This document shows positions 25,101 through 40,100 of a stretch of 64,000 bases of DNA, one piece after another; position 1 is the first letter of the stretch, and the number at the start of each line of letters is the position of its first letter. The position numbers were made by a program, and so were the translations under genes. This stretch comes from Eumeta japonica. Lineage: Eukaryota; Arthropoda; Insecta; Lepidoptera; Psychidae. The stretch is taken from contig BGZK01001219.1 in assembly GCA_005406025.1 (NCBI GenBank), positions 124,001 through 188,000 of the forward strand, read 5' to 3'. A model generated the notes under the pieces. The model searched no databases. It was not told the DNA's origin and saw only the letters and a program-made list of their open reading frames with translations.

Positions 25101-28100
25101 CTCTAACCGACGTGCTATCGCTCCTCTCGTTACTAACAACACCCATAATTTAAAGACACTTTTTAGTCCACTGTACTCGAGGACTATTTGCGTACGTCCG
25201 GCGGCGGTGGGGCGGCGGGGGGCGGCGGGTAGACATTTTCGGGGAGACTTACAGCCGCCCGCGGACAATGGGCCGGCCGGCTCTTTGAGCATAGGTATAC
25301 GTCGCCGGCCGCGTTACAATTTACATACAATCTGCGTCCGTCGATCGGCAGTCGGATGCAAAAATGTACCACTCAAGTCGAAAACGACCGGATTATTTCA
25401 AGTATAGCCTTTTTTCCTCTGATTTATTCATGCGCTTTTTTCCCCCGTCGCTCCCGTGGGAGTCGATTGAAATTTTCGGTCGCCGAACGTCGATATACAC
25501 AGTATGTTCTTATTAGCAGTGTTTAAATGCGTAATGAGGATGCATCTATATTAAAAAAAAAAACCGGCCAAGTGCGATAGCTGATTCGAGCGGTTCAGAT
25601 TCTGCTTTACCCATATTCAACCTACGAAGTAGGGTAGATTGGATACGGTTGAAACAAAACAAATATCTTGCGAATGGTTATGAGAAGAGTGAGGGTGCAA
25701 GGGGAAAACGAAGCGGACGACAGGACCGAACACGTATCTCAATATTGCGACGTCCCACGCGCAGTCTTGTTGTGTAGAGGAGACCGCGTTGTATTTTGGC
25801 ACCCAAAGGTAAGTATTTTTCTTCTGAGATTTATTTTATTATTGTGTTGTTCTATTTAAGTCAAAGTATTGAGTTTGTGTCTGTGATTTTTATGAGGCTC
25901 GTAGAATATGGAATAATAACTAGTTTGATTGTGTTATTATTACTACCATTATTATAAACTGTATTTTATTAAAGGCAGGTTTGGGACAGGTAGAAACAAT
26001 TTTTGTGAGTACGGTTGAAACAGTAAACATATTGTTTTTTCTTGTTTTATAGAAACCAAGGGTTCGCGCAAGAAAGACTTCCAGAGGGGAGAGTGACTTG
26101 TCGAGGTATAAAGATGCATATGAAGCGGTTAAAACTGGAGATTTGCTACGAAAAGCGGCGGACTAGCATGAGATAAACCACTGTTCTCCCTGAGATATTT
26201 ACAACAGCGACATGCATCGAGTCATTATATTCAGAGGGCAGATCCGTAGAAAAGTAGCACCAGTTGTAAACAGTGGGCTCACGAAAACCGCAAAGAAAGT
26301 GGTCTTAGCTGTGTTTGCCACAATCACGACTCAAATTGATCCCCAAACTAAATTATTAGATTTAAGAAATGTTTCTGTATAGTTTATTCCTAAAATAATA
26401 TAAGTTTAATTTGCTTTCTTTTAAAGAATACTGTTGATTTTTATTATTTTTGTTAATTGCTTTAATTGCTTATTACTCGTCAAACACTGATTAAAATATG
26501 AGTATTTAAAACTTGAACACTGTTTAATGTTGTCATATGGTGCCATAATTACGCTTATAATTAAAATTTATAGCAAATGAAACATGTTAAAATATTATTT
26601 TTTTATTATATGGATGCGTTTCAACTGATTCCAATAGTTGTTTCAACCGCTCCTTGCACAGGGACGATTGATACAAATCGGATTTTTTTTAAGTTTTATT
26701 TACATGTAAAAATAGCACAGCAGGAGCTAAAATGGTGTAGCCCTTTCACAGTTAGAAACGCGCTCTTAAATTTGACATATCATCATAATCGCTAGGTTTA
26801 TAAACAATAATACCATGAACAAAAAAACCAATTCGTTTCATCCGTACCCAGTCTACCCTACTAGGAATTCCATATGTTTATATAGATACACAGATTGATA
26901 CTGCACCGGTCAAACACGACTACGAAGAAGTTTTTATATGCGCAGTTGTTAACATGCTGTTCGAGTTATCTAAGACGCGAATCATGGGAAATACATATAC
27001 ACGCTGAGAAGTAAACTTAGAGTATTTATTTCACCTATGACACTTAATATCAGCCTTTCATATTACGCTGTCACGAACTTCTTCTGTACATTAAATACTC
27101 GTACATATCGGCTTTTGGAGTGATACGAACAACTGAGAAATACTCATGAGTACAAAATGTTTGAAGTTTAAAAATGGGAGTTCATCAGTACTATACAGTG
27201 ATATAGTAGAAGAAGTATCGTGGTAACGAAAAATTTCATAGACAGCTTATGTAGTAGAAGTTTCAACGCGCAGTTGAGTTCGACGATACCGTTTACTTTA
27301 AAACGAAACCGGTTTATTTTTGGGTATGTTATACCCTTAAAGCTCAGGCCCTTCGATCTGAAAGGAGACGAGCGTACGAGTGCAAGTTTCGTTAACGGGG
27401 CGTACGAAAATCCGATAGAAGTGAAGAGCGAACCACGATATTGTATTTACCCAGCGATTTTCCGCAGGTCGTCGGCCAAGAGCTGCTGGCGGCCGGCCAG
27501 TACCAGGCGGCGGTGGCCGTGCTGGAGGCCGCCTTGCGCATCGGCTCCTGCTCCCTCAAACTCAGGTGAGAAAAGTCCGGGGATAGAAGGAAGATGGAAT
27601 GGTCGCTTTTTCTAAACAATTCCTCCCATTTTTCATACTTTATCAAATGTTACGTTATTGAAGGTGCGCATTACTTTTAGGTTGACTTTAAGAACAACGT
27701 GGAAAACAATTTATGTGGCGTACGATTAATACCAATAATATACGTATACAAAGTTGTAGCTTTGTAGCACGCGCTTAGAGATGAATTACAGCCTAGGGTA
27801 ATGACCCTGATACAGATTATATAATGATATAATCTGTGATTTGGTGTTCTGGAAGACTTATTAAACTACCAAAGCAGAGACAGCTATATACTTTTGTATA
27901 TAGCTGTCATGTAATGTTGTATACAACAACAAATATAATAAATATTCAACAATAAATCAGGACAAATAATACCTTGAAACAAGACACGATACGATAATTT
28001 TCACCAAATCGTTCTCTGTGATGTTCTCAAGTCACCATAAAAATATTTTACAAGGGGAATTTATAATAAAATACGGACAATTTATTTCACTGAGATATCG

Positions 28101-31100
28101 ACTTTTTCACGTCGCCCCTTTATACTTAGGTCTTAATTACCTGACACTCCCCCTGCATGCGAGTCAACGGCGAGGAGCCATATCTCTGCGCCCGCGCCGC
28201 TTGATTTACTGCGCTCGCGCAGTTTAAGAAATGACATTTCGAGATAGTGAATTCGTGATACTATAATTTTTCGGGTATACCCGAATGTGTGACGTAACTG
28301 ATTGCCTTCGTCGGTTTGAAATGAATTTATATTTCTTTTTTTTTAAGAAAATGTTGCGTGATGTTCGTTAAATAATCAAAAGAATTTCTGACGTAAGTGC
28401 CTTAGTTCTTTATAATTTAAACAGAATTGTCTTCAGCTTTTTTAGCAAACGATAATAAATTGACAGGTATCATAGTATATAGTCCCAATAATCTTTGTTA
28501 TGAAGAATTTTTATTTTTTTCTGCTAACAAATTAAAGGAAAAAAATGCAGTACTTAATTAAGTTTTAGTATATTTTTTTACCATAATTTTTAGTATACTA
28601 TAGTATACTCGTAGAATACTTCAATTATCTCAGAAAATTGCTCTAAATAAAGAAACAAAAGGTTTTCCGATATTCCCATTAAAAAGATTAGATAAACAAT
28701 TTTCACATGAAAATGCCACTAAAAAAGAAAAAAATAACAACAAGAGAATGAGATCGTATCGGGTAATCTCGCAATCACGTTTCATTAACATGTAATATTT
28801 ACTTAGTCATTTTTATTTACCGAAATCTAGGCATAGTGATATTATAGGATAGCAATAATTCTGCGCTATTTATTTATTAATATCGTTCCATTATCATCTC
28901 TGTCGGCCAGCAGATGAAATCGGAATATAGCGAGGGGGCAGGATGGGAGGTTTGAGTTTGTGGGACAATATTTAGGCGACTTTGTAGCTCGTTAGTATTT
29001 TTTTTTTTGACTTCTTTTTTACTTCTCTTTTCTTTAACTTCCCACTATAGAAATTGAAAAATTTTCAAAAATTGAGAAGTTACTGTTTTCAATTCTATTT
29101 TCAAAAATCGAGTGTTTATCTGTTTTTGGCGGTGATTTTGATCAAGCACACGTATACGCCTAGTCTTAACTTTTGAACTTTTCGCTGCGAAAACGTGGGT
29201 GGGCGTGTGTGTGTGTGCGTGATTAGTAGATTTACTGAAAATTTTAATCGTTTCTAATGATAATAAATCTCAAATGTAAAATTTTCGAATAAATGTTTTC
29301 ATGAAATAAATTTTAGTCTACCTACTATATCGATCGCTATCAAAATCTAATCAACTCTTTTCCCCAAAAAAACGCATCAGTGTCGTATACCGCATATGAA
29401 TCTTTTGAGTTGTTTAAAAGGTATCATTGGAGAAAATTTTTCAGATAAGCTTTTTTTTTGAATGTCTTTTAAGCTACTAATCTGATTAATTTACAAAGTC
29501 AATAGCAGCTTTTCTCAACAAAAAAAGAACGATGATCCTAGCAAACTGTCAAAATCAATTGGTTTGTTCGAGAGATATCGTTAATGAAAAATTTTCATAA
29601 TAACTTGTAAAATTCTGTTTGGGTTGAAGGTTTACTACTCGATCAACTATTTTACTCCAAAACAACTATGCTGAATGTTGCAAAACGGAAAAAAGCGAAT
29701 AAAGCATTCGAAATATAATGCAATCGAATAATTAAAAAAAAAATTTAATAAATCTAGATTTTTCAACTCGAAAAGCTCTAAAAGTATCTAAACGTAAAAT
29801 TGCACTTTTAATTTTTGAGCTCGGAAAGTTCGAAAAAGCACTGAAATCAATTTTTTTACTTCGTAGAACTCATTAATTTACTTCTAGGTATATTTTTGAA
29901 CGCTTTCAGCTCAGAAGTAGCAAGCTTAGAAGATCGACATTCTTTCGAATTTTCGAGCTCGAAAAGTTCAATAACTTGTATCATATTTTTGATCTCGAGA
30001 AGCTCAAAAACGCATCCATAAGTAAGATCGGGAGAAGTTTTGGCGATGGCAGGCAAAGTCAACCGTTTTTCAGATTTTTAAAAATATTTCAGCCAATGCT
30101 TTTTCAGTACTATTCTTTGAAACATAAAATAACATTTTAACGAAAAATAAATGGGCAAGTTCGAAAGGCCAAATAGACTTTTAGGTCTACATTAAATGAG
30201 TGAAAAAATTGATAATATGAAGAAATATATATATGTATGTTTAAAATTATTATAGTTTTCCTCTAATCGAATTTAGAAGAATATTCACGTCTACAATTGA
30301 ATTTGTAATTCCAAAATTTCTCTATTCAAAAATGTTTCTTTAAGTAAGGTACTTGTTATTGTCCTTAAATCACTTTGCGTTTACGCACTGTAACATCAAT
30401 ATCATAATGATTTTTCATATCTCGTTGATTCAGTTCCCAAGTAACACATAACCCACATATTAGCACAAAAGTGGATACGGATTTATGTCCTAGAATCAAA
30501 CTAACACTTTTAATTGACTATTACAAATAAATTTACATAAAATTCTTTGTGTATGAGCTTGTGACATTGTATGCTTTTTATAATGGTGTTTTGTGTTACT
30601 GTATTATAGCCTAGATAGGTACATGTGTGCCGAAGAATTAGATGAGCAAAATTGAACTCTGAAGACCTGTGCGCCTAGGGTTTTGCATCTCATGTTTAAA
30701 ATTGGTATTAGAGTCCATGGCTTCGTGACTGATAAAGCTTCATGATCAATCCTCGGGGCTTATACTCTCTTCTTCTTAGAGAGGCAACATTGAAATAGGG
30801 ATAGCAAAGACACGGACATTTAACTCATATAAATCTAGCAACGTGCATCTAAAGTCACAAGCAAACATTTCAATTGTACCTAGTAGAACTCGATCGTATA
30901 AAGTCGAACACATCACAGCTAAAACCATAGACGATCGTCGGCCTCGCCTTGTAAGGCTTATCCCACGTTTTTGTCTTGTCGATGGTGCGAGCTTCAAAAC
31001 GCGAGCCGGGTGACGGACCGTTTTATTTGTTTTTTGTCATGTTTTTTTTTTTTATTTATCATACACGGCGACGAAACCCACACCTCGAGGCGATCCTATC

Positions 31101-34100
31101 GCGTCTTGATCGATTGGATCGTCGGCGGGGGTGTATTCTCTAACCTAGAACGCCCTACAATAAAATGACATTTAAACGAATCTCATTGTGTCACAATTTT
31201 TTTTTTTTTTTATATGTTCATAAGTTAATATACGCGAAGGCATACCCTTACAAACCAGTAGGCACCGAGATCAAATATTGACCTATGAGTTTTGAATTTA
31301 AATCGAGTGCAACCCACTCGCTTCTTTCCTCGTAGATAACGTCCAGCAATCGGTCCAGGTTGTAGCAACGGTACAGGTGACAGCAGCCGTTAGCGGACCC
31401 CCCCACTCCAGACCGCCCTGGGTCTGCGTGTAGGGTTTGAAGTCCAAACAAACCTTCTGGATGAAAGTTGAGAGGACGACGGAATAGATCCATACACGTC
31501 CTTACAATAAAAATTATTGTCATTTTTATTAACCCCCTATATATATATAAATGAAATAAATACATTTTACAGACTTATTACGAGATCTCCAAAACTATAG
31601 GTCCGATTGATTTGAACTTTGACACAGTTACTCTTTTCGGGACGTAGGCGCTCCCAGAATCTGGTTTTACATAAAGTCTGCATTAAAAAGTCCAGCCACA
31701 TGCACCTGTATTAGGGAATGATAATAGTGTTCATTAGTCAACAGATGTTTGCTTATGTGATCGACTTTAACTTTTTGTAAATGTATTTCATTTTTAACGT
31801 CATTTATATACGTTTATTATAAATTTTTAATCCGTTATGAATACAATGATTCAGGTTAAGTAAACAAAGTAATTTTCTGCCCGGATGAGCACAGAATGCA
31901 TATGTAGTACTTTTATTAGAATCGTGAATAGTTTTTATAATTTATCCCTTCGCGGGACACAGAACGTTCAAAATAATATATCCAAATTTATATCCAAATT
32001 TATATCCAAATTTATTGTAAAAATACATTTAAGATTTAAATTTCTGTCACGTTTCTTTTGAACAATAACCATATTGAGGAATTGAAGACAGATTTTCCTT
32101 CAAGTACCTACCCCCTTAATATGTAGCGAAAATTTTTAATTGATAAAAAAAAAGATTGTTTTTTGTACAATTTAATGTTTGGTTTTCGATATCCTACCAA
32201 ACGCAAAGGTACATCTTCCGACAAGGGAGTTGGACTTGTAAGACAAACGAATTGTATTTTTCTTGAAATATTTAAATCTCGATGCCAGCGACCTATTCAT
32301 GACCGACAGTTTAACGTGGTCTCCGAAGCACGGAACCGTTAGTTTAATTTTAGCCTATTTTGAAAATTCTTAACCTTGACAATTCGTCTGTGATCAGGAC
32401 AAAATCCGTTACATCTTAATTAGTAAGCAACTCGCCAATCATACGTTATTTGCTGTCAAGTGTTTAATGTTGTAAAAAGCTGTTTTTTTTTTAGAATAAA
32501 TTATTACTTTAACCTCGTACATTTTTTAAATGGATTTCGTTTCTAATTACAAATCCTGATTATACTTTTTACTATTTTTTATATTAGTAATATTTAGACA
32601 AATAATACAAAAACTATAAATGTTAACGAAAACCCACTCCTGTTACATCTTTGATATAATTATTTAGAAATTAGTAAACTGAACTTAATGCAAAGAGAAT
32701 TTTAGCCATAATTAATTCATTTATCACTATAAAAATAATTTATTAAAGTTTCAGTTTTACGTATCATGGATAATAATATTTTTTAATAAAAAAGCAAATT
32801 GTAAATTTACATTTTACAAAACTTTTTTTAAAAAAATTCCATAAAGTTATAATAAATAACATACTTATAATAAATTATGAAGCTTTTATTTCTAATAATT
32901 CACATGTATCAAGCATGAATGGAAGTTATTAACAAGAACATTTTTAGACGAGTCACTAATGTTTTAATTGGCATTGTATAAGAAAATGTCTACCTTACGA
33001 TAATAATTTCTTTATTCATTTTTTTCTAATTTATTTTTTTGCAACTCTTTTACTTTTATATTTACTTTGTATATTTAAATCCGTCTGAGAGTCCTTCAGC
33101 ACTACCCTCCCATACTCTTCCTTAAATACCTATGTCGCGAAAGTTTACGCCTACTTCATAATTTTTTGTGCGTTCAAAACGTTAAGTTATTCTGGCCTGC
33201 AACACATAATATATGGTCAAAACCAATTACATTAGTTCTAACGAATCTTTTGAATCCTTTGAAGGGATTTGAAAATATATATTACTTACAAATTATATAT
33301 TAGCGTAGATGATTTTACGCTCAAACGATGAAAAAAAAAAATATTTTGATAGAATCGATATTTTATGCATTTTTGCTTTATTTTTAGACCTATGAACAAT
33401 CAACATCCATTGTGTTTGTATTTTTTCTGGTAATCACATTGGATATAATAATTGTATTATACTGAGTAGTTTTTATATAGGTACGCCAAAACAAAGTTTC
33501 ATATCCAAAGAATATACGTAATACATTCGCACTTTCGTGTTACCATCCCAATATAAATACGCGAATTCAACTCTAATCTCCTGTTATGTCATACAAAGTT
33601 GTTTCTGTTAATAAGACTCCAATTGTTTATTATTTAAACCATATTATATATACCTGTCCAACTTAAACATCTTGAGACAAATACAAACTACATGATACAT
33701 CCAACAAAAGCATCGCCTCGTGTTTTTAAGATACTCATCCGTTGTAATGCGCTGTGTAGGCTACCCATTAAAAAGCAGAACTTGGCCTAACCGAGCTTTA
33801 CATATTTTTTATGTCTTGTTGATATTCCTTATTGAAGAACGTTTGACGCAAGATCTGGCATTCAAGTGGTTACCGATAGGAAATTAAAAAAAATATAAGG
33901 ACTTGCAAGTATGCCTTTGCATGTTGTGTATGACAAAATTGAAGTTATAATGCAGAATCAGAATATGAATATGAATGAAATAGAACCCGTTAAAAACCTT
34001 ACAACTATCAACCTATCTCCGAAAGCTTCAATCCTACACTAAATTCTACACTAACCTTGTCAATTCAGTATCGAACTAGGATTGTCACTTTAAGCAAGAT

Positions 34101-37100
34101 TTAAGTTTTTGATGTTTTCAAACCGGCCTATACGTATGACGACAAGTGACCGTAATGACGGGAAACTATATTCCAAGTCACCGCAACTCTGTGGCCGTGC
34201 CTACATTTTTTTCCAAAAGCTCCTGTTCGACCCCCGCCGAGAGGGATTAAGAGGTGTTAAATCTCACGTCATATTAAACGTCCGCGACCGATCGGTTTAA
34301 GTCGCGGACTCGAATTAAATTTTTTATCGCCAATAACAAAATTTACGAAGCTCTGTCTGTTAATGTCTACAAATTTTTGATTTTCACTTTTTCAAAAGAT
34401 GATTGCGCGAGGCTTCAAAATAAACTCCGTCGTATGAAACTTAAACCTATTTTAAGGCGTTCCTCTAATTCGATCACCCTGTGTATTATTACAGTAATAA
34501 CCGCAGTCATTAAATTTTGTATATTTTGACGCGAAAGGCTGCTAAGAAAACCTTTTCGGACGTGGCTCATTAGAGCAAAAGGGCCCGGTGATTACCGCAT
34601 TCCTCAGCGTTCGGTTTCTCAAAAAAGCTCACAGAGGTCGACGGCGATCGTCGGAAAGGTACGACTTTTCGGTCGTGCCCGTGCCACGTTTCTGCTTACT
34701 CCCATTGCGTATGTGTCTAATGATATACGAAACAGTCGCTCCTTTGCGTGTGATTTGTTTACACATGAAATATCATGAGTTACATTGAATACATCGCCAT
34801 GTATTCAATGGAACTGATGAGCGATGCAATTCTTTTTGGATCTTTCTTAGACAGAACGGATTTCGCATAGAAAATTTACAGAATCTATGTAAATTTAAAA
34901 AAAAAAAGATATTATTTGTAATTACTTCGATATCTGCCTGTATGAGTTGTATCTATTGCAACTTTATTTTAATAGAATTAACAAATACATTTGAAATTTG
35001 GAATAAATACAGTAAATAGTGATTAAAAAGAAATTCATTGTACGTAAGCCAAATTTTGATCAATATAATTAGAAAGAGTTCAGACGCATCTAAGTGAAAT
35101 GAAGACTATCTAATGGGTTTTCAATCAAAATATAATAACAATAACCATTTCTTTATAATTTTTCGCAACATGTTTCATTTTCACGATTAATTACGGGGCA
35201 CAAGTCCTAACTCATTACCCCCAAATCAGCAAATTTACACAAAACAATTAGTTACTGAAGTAATTATATATTATTGTTATTGTTACAATTGCTATCATTG
35301 ATATTAGTCCGTTAATGATGTCTTAATAATTAACTCTTTGTAAATAATAATTATGTTATTATTTATAAATACAATACTAAGAAAATATGACTGCAGAAAT
35401 AAGTCACATTTTTCTATAGTTGAACATAATAATAATAATGAAAATAAAGCCATTATTCTCTGACCAAAAAGCAATACATATTTTAGCTTATATACAATAT
35501 AAAATAAAATAAATATTTAATAAAGATTAAGTTTAAGTAGAGATTGGTGAATAGTACTTATGAAATCAAATGAACTGTATATTTAATGGTAAAGAGTATT
35601 ACGACATTCAATTAGTAATTTTGTGTTGCAATCTTTTCATTAAAAACAACCTTCGGTTATAAAATGGAATACTAATATGCAGTGAAAAACATTTTTGTTT
35701 TATTACAGTAAGTTACTTTACGATTAGACATTATTACCCTAATTCCAAAGAATGTTTTCCATGTTGACAATATACAGCAAATATAAAATGCGGACGACTG
35801 TTAATTTAATACGCACTGATAATAAATTAGTTCTATGCCAGGCCGACGCATGCACTAGACCACAAAGTATTACCCAATCAAATATCTGAAAACATTCCTT
35901 GCAGGGGTTCCGTGTTCAGCGCCTTGAGCTCAGCGCACTGGGCCCTGAGCCAGCTGGACGCTGCCATAGAATACATGCAGCAGGACCTGGCGGTCGCCAA
36001 GTCCCTGGGCGACGCGGCCGGCGAGTGCCGGGCGCACGGCAACCTCGGCGCGGCGTACTTCAGCCAGGGCTCCTACAACGACGCGCTCACCGCCCACAGG
36101 TACCAGCTCGTGTTGGCCATGAAGTGCAAGGTGAGTGTTTTTGTGTAAACGCCGGAGACGTTTAAAAAGCTGTTATCGGTGCATAAAAAAAGCAGTGTTT
36201 GGTTCGGTGCAATCTTTGACACGTCCCGTCCGCATTACTCAGTAAGTCGTCAACAATAACGCATTTTATTATCCTCGAGAGACTACAAAACTTGCCTTCG
36301 CATAGTTTAGTTTGAACCCGTAACGCATCCACGTACGTCAAGAACGGGGTAACAACGAACATTCTTTTAATGCCTTACTAAATTATGTTACTTATATTGA
36401 CATAATATTTTCACAATTTGTATTGATTCGCTGCACACCACCGCGTACCGGGTCGAAGAACATTTACATGTTAAAAGTCCATTTCCAAGACAAAAAAGAA
36501 GGCGGGTTGGATTGGGTTTCTTTTTGTATAGCAATGTTGTCGGCTGTCTTCGGCAAAAACGTTCTTCCGGATTTGATACCAGTTCCGATGGAATGTCTAT
36601 CTCATCCTAACTCTTATATCACACATCTAATCCTGACCCTAGTTTCGTTTCCGGTCTTAATCCTGTTTCAACTCCCATTTTGGTCTTTTTAATTGTAGAA
36701 TACTTTAAAATCCATTAATGACCGTGTCCCTTAAGGTCTCACTTTCGGAAATCTCTTCTCCAGACCTTGTTAAATTGTCGGTCATTCTATTAAATTTAAT
36801 AAAAGACGGTACAGCAACTTTTCCCATAACTATAATAAAAAAGATAACACAATTTTAAATCTTAAAAAAACTTGCAAATATTAAAAACAACGTTTCTCTA
36901 ATGAAGAATTCTAACATTGAGAATGTTTTTCGATCGCTTCAGTAGGAACTCCATTTTTAGTGAAAGTGCAAATTCACTCGTGGGTCGTAGGTCTCTAAAT
37001 GAATGTTTAAATTGTAAAAGATACAAATAGATAAAGCTATATTATGGTTAAAAAAATTTGATAAAATTGATGAAATTTTGAGAATAAGTATCGCAATATT

Positions 37101-40100
37101 CGCTAAAAATGGGTGTTTTTAAGGGATTCGGGCATTTTTAAACCTATTTAGATATTTCTTTTTTTAAGCTAAGAAAACGTGAGCATTTTTCTTTTTTTGG
37201 AAAAAATAACATTTTTCTAGAATCGTAATTTTTTTCATAATCGGCCATTTCACGTGTTTTGACTTGTGTCGAATTTGAACAAAAGTGCTGATAATTATTT
37301 ATAATGACAAAAAAGGTTAATTGTAATCTATGGATAAGTTTTTTTTTCGAATCATTAAAAAAATAGAACAAGGAGTAACTTATAAATTATGTACACCTAG
37401 TTAATAAATATTATTTGGGCTCTAATTTTTGTTTGTATCCCTTCTGTTACTGAGTTCATTCTCATATCATATTTCATTTCTTTCTCATGTATATATTATT
37501 TCATAGTTCATTCTCATATATATCGTAACTGACGGTCGTGCACCTAGAGCACGAAATGTATGAATTTAATATAAAATATCGTTTCCTACTTTGCACCCTA
37601 TCAAGAAATGATTTCTGAAACATATGAAATACTACATGAAAGTATGTCAATGTTATTTATCAACAGATAATCATAAAACCGGCCAAATGTACCTCGTGTT
37701 CGTGCCAAAGATCCCCAAACGAAATATTTTTTTTAATGTATACGGATGTATTATGTTCGATTGAACCCCTAAGCGCTTGAATTCAATTGCACTTAGCCCA
37801 TCTTATAAGATTCCATAATCGAGACAGACTATACCGTCTTATTTACCTTTATGGACATAACTGTTTCGTTTTTACGAGGTCGTAAAAATATACAAACATC
37901 CTTCCCTGTGGCCACCTGCGCTACGAAAAAAATTCTTATACCTAACACTGACGCTAATAAGCACGCGAATTACGCATCAATAGCTTAGCGAGTCGAGCTG
38001 CTTGAGCCTTTTGAAAATGTAAACAAAGCGCCGTTTAAGCGTCGACACACCAAAACGGAAGGTGCAATCCGACGAGTTATTTCCAAGTAGCGCTTTCGTT
38101 AGAGCATTCCTACTCTTTAGTCTGTGGACAGGCGGCTCCGCGCCGGGCGATCCGCGGCATCCGGGAATTCCCATAGAATTTAATGAAGATGTAATTTTGT
38201 AATGTATTTCAACCCGGCCGGGTGCTGCAAACGGCCGTTTGCACCTTTTTCTGTTTAACAGCCCGCACTAAGTCGACAGAGTTCTAATGCTTAACATTTT
38301 TTTAGAGAAATTGCGTTAATTGCGGTCGAATGTTGTAGCAAACGCGACTTCATTAGGTGTAGATGTCTTTCATAGTTTTCAGCTTACAATCCTTGAAACG
38401 TTACGTATACATGTATGTAAATTAAGAATAGTTTAGCCCTGAGGCCTTGGTTGCGTCTTCTGCATCTCTTCATCTGCATCATCTTGCTTGCCTGCAAAAG
38501 AGAAGATGGTGAAGAAGAATAGAGTGCACGTTCTTCCATTCTCTTACTCTCGTAATACTCACATTGTAGTTCTATCTGTCCTTTATCTACAAAAAAATGA
38601 AGTAGCCATTTCTCCAACTAATTTTAATTTAATGATTGAAGCAAAAACAACTTAAAAAGAAACATAACTTGCATTCATCTTTTCAAGCACTGAACAAATC
38701 CTTTTGATTTATTTATGATAATAATAAATACCTTTACATTTTATCAATGTCTTTTTGCTATATTTAGAAAATTATATATGACATATATATATATATATGT
38801 ATGTCATATATAACATATATATAATATGCATAATAATAAGTTCTAAGTAAAGTTCGAAAGTGCTGATATATTGAAATATATTCAGTAATACTACTAAACA
38901 TTATTTCATCGGCTACAAACGACACAAGAAACTGGCCACCTTGCATACTTCTACCAGAAGGTTTTTTTACTCGGTACAATAATAGAATGCACGAAACGTA
39001 ACATAATAAAAGTTGATGCATTCGCTTTGATATTAATATGGTAGTATGGCGTATGTAAATCAATCCGTTATCGCGTCGTGTCGCACATACTTAATTAGCT
39101 AGATAGTTTTCTGTTGGGTTGGGACTAGTGATGTGTCTAGATCAATTAATAATAATAGTATCGATAAGAGTTGTCAATATTTTGGGTATAAGATAAAAAT
39201 TTTAAACATACATTTCTATAAGTAAGTATGAAAAGCTTAATTGTTAAACATATAATTTTAAGTATGGTATTCAATTATTAAATCTGTACTCACATATGAT
39301 GAGTTGTGTCTAGTAAAAAAAATAATTTCTCAATGATTGAACTAAAAGCGTTGTGATGAAAGTTGTAAGATAATATCCGTTGCTTAGAGTTACACATCAA
39401 TAATACCTATTTATTATTTACATATTTTATTGTTGGTACTGTAATGGCATTATATATATCATTATATATGCTAGATACGTCATTTTGTTCTGTACACTTA
39501 GTGTTCCGTAGTAGCTTCAGATAGAAATTAAACTAACATAATTCAAAGTATTTGAATTCAAATTCAAATACTTTGACTTATGTTAATATGTAGCTTACAA
39601 GAAGTTTTCTTAACTTATATGATTTTTTTTTAAAGTTTCAAATTTACAGACTGCAATATTCATTCATTCATTCAATACACATATTAACACTCTTATACAC
39701 GTGTTAATACTATTGTAATATTTTTTGAAGTGTGCCATTTCTTCAAATATTATATCTGTATGTATTTATTGATTTAGTTAAAACTCGTCCTATATGTGTA
39801 TTTTTTTTTCCACAACCATTATCTGTGCTATGAAAACACACCATACAATTTCCCAAAAACTTTACATTATAAAAATCTTTCTTCTCACCGTTATGTAATT
39901 TATAATTCAATCACAAACACCATAGATCGTTTTCGTCTCAGTTTTAATAACTGTCCATAAATATCGACAATCGACAACCATGTCGTGTCGCATCACCAGC
40001 GCCGTCCGTCGAGACAAAGGCTCTGTAGGCGACTGTCGTCAACTCGTTTTTTTGTTCCCACTTCCTGAGTAAAGGGATGCGGCACATTCTGGTCTTCTTT

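Larger units (their letters stand above)
20692..27467 (+). other. Large intron after exon c
   Basis: 6.8-kb intron. It contains a small inverted repeat at 21800-21866 (GGAGTGGCAAATAT against ATATTCACCACTCC), a degenerate minisatellite at 24815-25035, a GC-rich patch at 25185-25300, a dispersed repeat at 25553-25600 and the TIR transposon at 25632-26858. A long minus-strand frame at 22376-22738 has no recognised domain. Confidence 0.8.
27566..35904 (+). other. Large intron after exon d
   Basis: 8.3-kb intron, very AT-rich. It holds a degenerate tandem array at 29758-30010, a 12-bp tandem repeat at 31978-32013, a GC-richer unidentified patch at 31250-31520 and patches at 34100-34320 and 34550-34780. 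No gene recognised. Confidence 0.8.
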
